The position numbers were made by a program, and so were the translations under genes. Shown here piece after piece: positions 58,805 through 64,000 of a DNA stretch of 64,000 bases (position 1 is its first letter; every line of letters begins with the position of its first letter). This stretch comes from Pseudomonas sp. S30 (GTDB taxonomy: Bacteria; Pseudomonadota; Gammaproteobacteria; Pseudomonadales; Pseudomonadaceae). Where the stretch lies: positions 1-64,000 of the forward strand of contig NZ_JACVTO010000003.1 in the NCBI RefSeq assembly GCF_016518545.1, in the 5' to 3' direction. The notes under the pieces are model-generated. The model saw nothing but the letters and a program-made list of their open reading frames with translations. It had not been told where the DNA came from and ran no database searches.

Positions 58805-60100
58805 ATGAACGTTTTGATCATCGGCAGTGGCGGTCGTGAGCACGCCCTGGCCTGGAAAGTCGCCCAGGACCCCCGTGTGGAAAAAATCTTCGTCGCGCCC
58901 GGCAACGCCGGCACCGCCACCGAAGCCAAGTGCCAGAACGTCGCCATCGATGTCTGCGCCCTGGAGCAACTGGCCGACTTCGCCGAGCACAACGTCGACC
59001 TGACCATCGTCGGCCCCGAGGCGCCGCTGGTCATCGGCGTGGTGGACCTGTTCCGCAGCCGCGGCCTGGCGTGCTTCGGCCCGACCAAGGGCGCGGCCCA
59101 GCTGGAAGGCTCCAAGGCCTTCACCAAGGATTTCCTGGCGCGTCACCAGATCCCGACCGCCGACTACCAGAACTTCACCGAGATCGAGCCGGCCCTGGCC
59201 TACCTGCGCGAGAAAGGCGCGCCGATCGTGATCAAGGCCGACGGCCTGGCCGCCGGCAAGGGCGTGATCGTCGCCATGACCCTCCAGGAAGCCGAAGACG
59301 CCGTGCGCGACATGCTTGCCGGCAACGCCTTCGGTGACGCCGGTTCGCGCGTGGTGATCGAGGAGTTCCTCGACGGCGAGGAAGCCAGCTTCATCGTCAT
59401 GGTCGACGGCCACAACGTGTTGCCGATGGCCACCAGCCAGGACCACAAGCGCGTCGGCGATCGGGACACCGGGCCGAATACCGGCGGCATGGGCGCCTAT
59501 TCGCCCGCCCCGGTGGTCACTGCCGACGTACACCAGCGGGTGATGGACCAGGTGATCTGGCCCACCGTGCGTGGCATGGCCGCCGAAGGCAATGTCTACA
59601 CCGGTTTCCTCTATGCCGGCCTGATGATCGACAAGGCAGGTAACCCCAAGGTCATCGAATTCAACTGCCGTTTCGGCGACCCCGAGACCCAGCCGGTGAT
59701 GCTGCGCCTGGAATCGAGCCTGGTACTGCTGATCGAGGCGGCCTTCGCCAAGGCGTTGGACAAGGTCGAGGCGCAGTGGGATCCACGGCCGAGCCTGGGC
59801 GTGGTACTGGCGGCCGGGGGTTATCCGGGCGACTACGCCAAGGGCGCAGTGATCAGCGGTCTGGACGCGGCGGCCAGGCTGGAAGGCAAGGTGTTCCATG
59901 CTGGCACCGCTCTCAAGGACGGTCAGGTGGTCACCGCAGGTGGCCGTGTGCTCTGCGCCACCGCTCTGGGTGACAGCGTAGCGTCGGCCCAGCGCCAGGC
60001 CTACCGCCTGGCCGAGCAGGTCACGTGGGACGCCAGCTTCCATCGCACTGACATCGGCTACCGGGCGATCGCCCGCGAGCGCGGTGAACCGTCACGCTGA
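58805..60100 (+). CDS. purD: Phosphoribosylamine-glycine ligase
   Basis: This 431-residue ATP-grasp ligase joins glycine to phosphoribosylamine in step two of purine synthesis. Motifs are [16 protein letters not shown] at the N-terminus, [54 protein letters not shown] and [22 protein letters not shown] precedes the ATG. It ends 105 bp before retS. Confidence 0.98.
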   Translation: MNVLIIGSGGREHALAWKVAQDPRVEKIFVAPGNAGTATEAKCQNVAIDVCALEQLADFAEHNVDLTIVGPEAPLVIGVVDLFRSRGLACFGPTKGAAQLEGSKAFTKDFLARHQIPTADYQNFTEIEPALAYLREKGAPIVIKADGLAAGKGVIVAMTLQEAEDAVRDMLAGNAFGDAGSRVVIEEFLDGEEASFIVMVDGHNVLPMATSQDHKRVGDRDTGPNTGGMGAYSPAPVVTADVHQRVMDQVIWPTVRGMAAEGNVYTGFLYAGLMIDKAGNPKVIEFNCRFGDPETQPVMLRLESSLVLLIEAAFAKALDKVEAQWDPRPSLGVVLAAGGYPGDYAKGAVISGLDAAARLEGKVFHAGTALKDGQVVTAGGRVLCATALGDSVASAQRQAYRLAEQVTWDASFHRTDIGYRAIARERGEPSR

Positions 60101-60205
60101 GCGCCTGCGCGCGGCTCGTCGACAGGGCCCTGCGGGGCCTTGCCTTCGTTGCAGCACGCCGCGCATAGTTGTCGCCCGGCCCCTCAGCCCTGAAAGGATC
60201 TCGTC

Positions 60206-62968
60206 GTGCGTCGGCTTCGGATTGCCACTGCCCTGCTCGTCAGCCTGCTGACCCTGTTCTTGCCGCTGCCGGCTTCGGCCGAACAAGGCTCGGGGTGGTC
60301 GATGCTGCTCGACGAGCAGGCCAACCTGCAACTGTCCGACGTGCGCTCCGAGCGTTACCGCAGCCAGTTCAGTCCAGTGGAGCTCGAGGCACTGGACGCC
60401 GCCGAGCCCGGCCAGGCGCTGTGGCTGCACTATCGCCTGGAGCCTGGCGAGCAGGCCCGCGTACTGCGCATCTTCGCGCCGGATCTGTCGCGCCTGGACC
60501 TCTACGCGCTCGACGACGGCAAGCTGCTGCGCGAGTCGCATCCGGGAAATCACCCAGGCAAGGCCCGCACGGGGGTGAGCAGCAGCGACCAGGTGCTGGT
60601 ATTGCCCAACGCCACCGCTGCCCTGGACGTCTACGTGCGACTGGTATCCGAGCACTATCTGCGTCCCGCCATCAGCCTGGAATCGGCGGCGCAGGCGGCC
60701 AGCGACCAGCGTCAGCCGCTGCTGTTCGGGATGCTGTTCGGCGCACTGGTGATGCTGATCCTGCACAACCTCATCCGCTTTCTCTACACCCGCTCCGGCA
60801 CGACCCTGGTGTTGGCGCTCTACCATGGGCTGATGCTGCTCAGCGCGTTGATCCTGCTCAACCTGTTCGGGCCCTGGTGGCAGCTGTGGCACAGCGCGCA
60901 GACCCCTGCCGCCTACCTGGCGCTGGTCTTCGCCGGCATCGCCGGGCTGCATTTCACCCAGCGTTTCTTCAGCCCTTGCGCCAACCAGCCGTTCAACCGG
61001 TTGCTGCAGGTCGAGATGCTGGCCGCGGCGGTGTGCGGCCTGCTGCTGTTGTTCGTCGACACGCTGCCGCTGAACCTTTCGACCTATAGCCTGCTCGCCC
61101 TGGGCAGCCTGAGCATGCTGCTGACCAGCGCCTACCACTGGTACAAGGGCTACGCTCCGGCGCGCCTGTTCACGGCGGGGATGCTGGTGTTCACCCTCGG
61201 CGGGCTGGTGCTGCTGCCGGCACTGCTGGGCCTGACCCGCACGCCCACCCCCTGGCTGCTGTGCATCCTGCTGGGGCTGACGGTGGTCAGCGGCCTGCTG
61301 CTCAACCTGGCGGTGAGCGAGCGCCTGCGCAAGACCGACGAGGAGCGGGTCCGCGCCAGCCGCGCCCTGGCCGCCAGCAACGCCGAGATCAATGCCAAGG
61401 CCGAGTTCCTGGCCAAGATCAGTCACGAAATCCGCACCCCCATGAACGGTGTGCTGGGCATGACCGAACTGCTGCTCGGTACACCGCTGTCGGTGAAGCA
61501 GCGCGACTACGTGCAGACCATCCACAGCGCCGGCAACGAGCTGCTGACCCTGATCAACGAGATTCTCGACATCTCCAAGCTCGAATCCCGGCAGATCGAA
61601 CTCGACGACGTGCAGTTCGACCTGCACGCCCTGATCGAGGATTGCCTGAACATCTTCAGGGCCAAGGCCGAGCAGCAGAGCGTCGAGCTGATCAGCTTCA
61701 CCCAGCCCCAGGTACCGCGCGTCATCAGCGGCGACCCGACGCGTCTGCGCCAGGCGCTGTCCAGCCTGCTCGAAAGCGCGCTGAAGAACGCCGACCAGGG
61801 CGAGATCCTGCTGGTGGTCGCCCTGGATCAGCGCGGTGACACGGTGCGCTTGCGCATCGCCGTGCAGGACAGCGGCGAGGCGATGCCCAGCGCCGAGCGC
61901 GAGGCGCTGTTGCAGGCCGAACTGCACAGTCACCATTTCCTTTCCAGCAACAAGCTCGGCGGACACCTGGGCCTGGTGATCGCCAAGCAGCTGATCGGCC
62001 TGATGCAGGGCGAGTTCGGCATCAAGACCAGCACCAGCCGGGGCAACACCCTGTGGCTGACCCTGCCCCTGGACCCCAGCCGTCTCGAACAGCCGACCGC
62101 CGACCTCGACGGCTCGCTGCGTGAGGCGCGGGTGCTGGTGGTGGACGACAACGACACCTGTCGCAAGGTGCTGGTCCAGCAATGCAGTGCCTGGGGCATG
62201 AACGTCAGCGCCGTGCCGTCCGGCAAGGAAGCCCTGGCCCTGCTGCGCACCAAGGCGCACCTGCGCGACTACTTCGACGCGGTGCTGCTGGATCAGAACA
62301 TGCCCGGCATGACCGGCATGCAGTTGGCGGCCAAGATCAAGGAAGACCCCAGCCTCAACCACGACATCCTGGTGATCATGCTCACCGGCATCAGCAATGC
62401 GCCGAGCAAGGTCATCGCCCGCAACGCCGGTATCAAGCGCATCCTGGCCAAGCCCGTGGCCGGCTACACCCTCAAGACCACCCTGGCCGAGGAGCTGGCC
62501 CAGCGCGGTCGGGAAACAGCGATCGCCGCCGCGCTGGGCAGCGCACCGGCGCCACTGGAGCTGCCTGCGGACTTCCGCATTCTGGTCGCCGAGGACAACA
62601 GCATTTCCACCAAGGTGATCCGCGGCATGCTGGGCAAGCTGAACCTGGAGCCCGACACCGCGAGCAACGGCGAGCAGGCGCTGCTGGCCATGCAGCGCCA
62701 GCGCTACGACCTGGTGCTGATGGACTGCGAAATGCCCGTGCTCGACGGCTTCTCCGCCACCGAGCGCCTGCGCGACTGGGAGCGCAGCCAGCAACGGCCA
62801 CGCACGCCGGTGGTGGCGCTCACCGCGCACATTCTCGGTGAGCACAAGGAGCGGGCACTGCAGGCTGGCATGGACGGCCACATGGCCAAGCCCGTGGAGC
62901 TGTCGCAGTTGCGCGAGCTGATCCAGTTCTGGGTCAACCAGCGCGACACCGCCCGCGATTGCCCCTGA
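60206..62968 (+). CDS. retS: RetS-like hybrid sensor histidine kinase
   Basis: This 920-residue protein starts at GTG with AAAGGA. A signal-like N-terminus (residues 1-25) leads to a periplasmic 7TMR-DISMED2 domain (about 30-165), seven membrane helices (about 170-380), a HisKA domain with H407 in KISHEIRTPMNGVLG, an ATPase domain, and two receivers with D696 (LLDQNMPGMTG) and D840 (LMDCEMPVLDG). The N-box of the ATPase domain is degenerate (SLLESALKNA lacks the usual Asn pair) and so is the G1 box (QDSGEAMP). RetS of P. aeruginosa binds and inhibits GacS, steering the switch from motility and virulence to biofilm. Its neighbour purD matches the conserved location. Confidence 0.93.
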   Translation: MRRLRIATALLVSLLTLFLPLPASAEQGSGWSMLLDEQANLQLSDVRSERYRSQFSPVELEALDAAEPGQALWLHYRLEPGEQARVLRIFAPDLSRLDLYALDDGKLLRESHPGNHPGKARTGVSSSDQVLVLPNATAALDVYVRLVSEHYLRPAISLESAAQAASDQRQPLLFGMLFGALVMLILHNLIRFLYTRSGTTLVLALYHGLMLLSALILLNLFGPWWQLWHSAQTPAAYLALVFAGIAGLHFTQRFFSPCANQPFNRLLQVEMLAAAVCGLLLLFVDTLPLNLSTYSLLALGSLSMLLTSAYHWYKGYAPARLFTAGMLVFTLGGLVLLPALLGLTRTPTPWLLCILLGLTVVSGLLLNLAVSERLRKTDEERVRASRALAASNAEINAKAEFLAKISHEIRTPMNGVLGMTELLLGTPLSVKQRDYVQTIHSAGNELLTLINEILDISKLESRQIELDDVQFDLHALIEDCLNIFRAKAEQQSVELISFTQPQVPRVISGDPTRLRQALSSLLESALKNADQGEILLVVALDQRGDTVRLRIAVQDSGEAMPSAEREALLQAELHSHHFLSSNKLGGHLGLVIAKQLIGLMQGEFGIKTSTSRGNTLWLTLPLDPSRLEQPTADLDGSLREARVLVVDDNDTCRKVLVQQCSAWGMNVSAVPSGKEALALLRTKAHLRDYFDAVLLDQNMPGMTGMQLAAKIKEDPSLNHDILVIMLTGISNAPSKVIARNAGIKRILAKPVAGYTLKTTLAEELAQRGRETAIAAALGSAPAPLELPADFRILVAEDNSISTKVIRGMLGKLNLEPDTASNGEQALLAMQRQRYDLVLMDCEMPVLDGFSATERLRDWERSQQRPRTPVVALTAHILGEHKERALQAGMDGHMAKPVELSQLRELIQFWVNQRDTARDCP

Positions 62969-62989
62969 GCGCGCGCTGGCCGACGAGCC

Positions 62990-63613
62990 TCAGAGGTCGT
63001 AGTCGAGGATGCGCCGCAGGGCCACCTCCACCACGTTCTTCTGCACCTTGGGCAGGTGGCTGTTCTCGAATGCCAGGAGGTTGAACCGCACCAGCTCGGC
63101 GCGCACGTTCTTCAGGCTGCGCTGGCGCTTGATGAACCCCGCTTCCCAGGTATCGCGCTGGTCGATCTCATGGTACAGCACCATGTCGACGCGATGCTGC
63201 CCCGCAGGGGCACAGGGCAGCAGCTGGAAGTGCTGGCGCTCGCGGGCGTGGCGCTCCAGCTCGGCCAGGGGCCGTGCAGCGTTGGCCAGCCTGGCCAGCG
63301 AGACCTGTACCGAGTCGGCGAAATGCCCACCGGCGGTCTTCGAGATCAGGCTCAGCACTTTGTCCACCTGATCGGCACGGGCGCTGTCCGGCCAGTGGAT
63401 CTGCTCGGCCGTGACCGCGTCCCAGCCCATGAACTTGAGCTGGTTGCGGTAGTAGGCGAACCAGTCCTGCACCAGGCCTTGCTCGAAGGCATCCTGGGTG
63501 GCGCGCTCGGCCAAGGCCAGGGCCAGTTTGACCTTGTCCCGCTGGCTTGCCGACACGCCCGACAGGAACGACACCACACCAGCGCCGATCACCGCGGCAT
63601 GGGCTTCACTCAT
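62990..63613 (-). CDS. Uncharacterised protein at the right edge
   Basis: This 207-residue protein starts at ATG 63613 (MSEAHAAVIGAGVVSFLSGV) with GGGGG upstream. It appears to be largely helical and soluble: blocks include KVKLALALAERATQDAF, DWFAYYRNQLKFMGWD and VEVALRRILDYDL. No family is recognised. Its start overlaps the stop of the next minus-strand gene by 8 bp, indicating a two-gene unit, convergent with retS over 21 bp. Confidence 0.7.
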   Translation of the reverse strand: MSEAHAAVIGAGVVSFLSGVSASQRDKVKLALALAERATQDAFEQGLVQDWFAYYRNQLKFMGWDAVTAEQIHWPDSARADQVDKVLSLISKTAGGHFADSVQVSLARLANAARPLAELERHARERQHFQLLPCAPAGQHRVDMVLYHEIDQRDTWEAGFIKRQRSLKNVRAELVRFNLLAFENSHLPKVQKNVVEVALRRILDYDL

Positions 63614-64000
63614 GGCGACCCCCTTCCACTGCCAGACGGCGTGGTTTGTCGCGCTCTTTCTGCGCGACCAGGGCATGCAGCTCGTCTCGCTGCGCCGCGA
63701 ACAGCGCGCCGTCGAGTTTCAGCGACAACGCCCGCAACGTCAGCGCGGTGGCCGGCAGCGTGCGCCGCAGCGCGGCGATCAGCGCGGTGCGGTCGATCGG
63801 CTGCGGGCTGTGAGTAGAGATGCTGCACAGGTCCAGTGTGGGCCCGGCGCCGAGCAGGCCGAACTCGACGCTCAGGGCATGCGTGGAGCCTTGGTCGTGA
63901 ACGGCGAAGGTCAGCAACTGATCAAGCGCCTCGGGTCGATCCAACAGCCGCTGGCTGATGGTGCTCAACAGGCCGTCGAAGTCGAGGTGGCGCTGCGTCG
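63606..64000 (-). CDS. Uncharacterised protein, 5' end beyond the window
   Basis: The minus-strand frame is open from the window edge to the stop at 63608-63606; 130 codons are visible. The visible part (TISQRLLDRPEALDQLLTFA, ALSVEFGLLGAGPTLDLCSI, LRALSLKLDGALFAAQRDEL) is not recognised. It precedes and overlaps the unknown gene at 62990. The true start lies outside the window. Confidence 0.6.
   Translation of the reverse strand, partial: TQRHLDFDGLLSTISQRLLDRPEALDQLLTFAVHDQGSTHALSVEFGLLGAGPTLDLCSISTHSPQPIDRTALIAALRRTLPATALTLRALSLKLDGALFAAQRDELHALVAQKERDKPRRLAVEGGRHE

Noticed and set aside
60124..60141. Short GC hairpin after purD as terminator
   Set aside because: Five to seven pairs including a wobble, with no following T-tract.
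60092..62881. Long minus-strand frame of about 930 codons
   Set aside because: Antisense shadow of retS, rich in His, Gln and Gly as is typical of GC-rich shadows.

Overview
The window is a gene-dense, GC-rich stretch of a Pseudomonas chromosome. The protein sequences and gene order (speA, SUI1-like, NUDIX, DUF2333, GGDEF regulator, chemoreceptor, dsbD, aroQ, accB, accC, prmA, DUF3426, dusB, fis, purH, purD, retS) match the conserved Pseudomonas core. The left half (bauA-mmsA, copper ATPase locus, thiolase/FabG/MaoC cluster, cmoM) is most like the P. putida group. That placement is inference from recognised families; no database search was run. I saw no rRNA, tRNA, insertion sequence, prophage or CRISPR array.

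Left part (1-9640): beta-alanine catabolism (mmsA, bauA) with a divergent LysR regulator and a RutR-type TetR regulator; a YigZ/IMPACT protein; a 361-bp non-coding stretch with three perfect DnaA boxes; a short-chain dehydrogenase; a purine-deamination pair (8-oxoguanine deaminase, adenine deaminase); and an ArsR-type regulator. 

Copper and accessory region (9640-16970): a Bcr/CflA exporter, an unusual protein built of five Ig-like repeats, then the copper locus. The Cu+ ATPase and its CueR-type promoter are intact. The two small partners are each broken by an in-frame stop: the chaperone copZ at codon 43 and the regulator cueR at codon 5. This is the most striking observation in the window.

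Middle part (16971-36740): a dCache chemoreceptor, an AraC regulator, a lipid-type cluster (thiolase diverging from FabG-like reductase plus MaoC hydratase, across a 35-bp dyad), a MazG-like/CmoM pair, two tandem DUF4136 lipoproteins, an FppA-like prepilin peptidase with a PprB-like regulator, and the envelope-defence pair pbpC and yfhM (alpha-2-macroglobulin) flanking a 97-residue membrane protein, then a MATE transporter.

Variable spot (36740-40070): lower GC by eye, holding a DUF4189 secreted protein, a decayed reading frame, a 4HB chemoreceptor and 654 bp with no gene. 

Core block (40070-64000): polyamine synthesis (speA), c-di-GMP signalling (GcbA-like), chemotaxis (CtpL position), periplasmic thiol transfer (dsbD), shikimate and fatty-acid precursor enzymes (aroQ-accBC), ribosomal protein methylation (prmA), dusB-fis, purine synthesis (purH, purD), the RetS hybrid sensor, and two unrecognised overlapping genes at the right edge.
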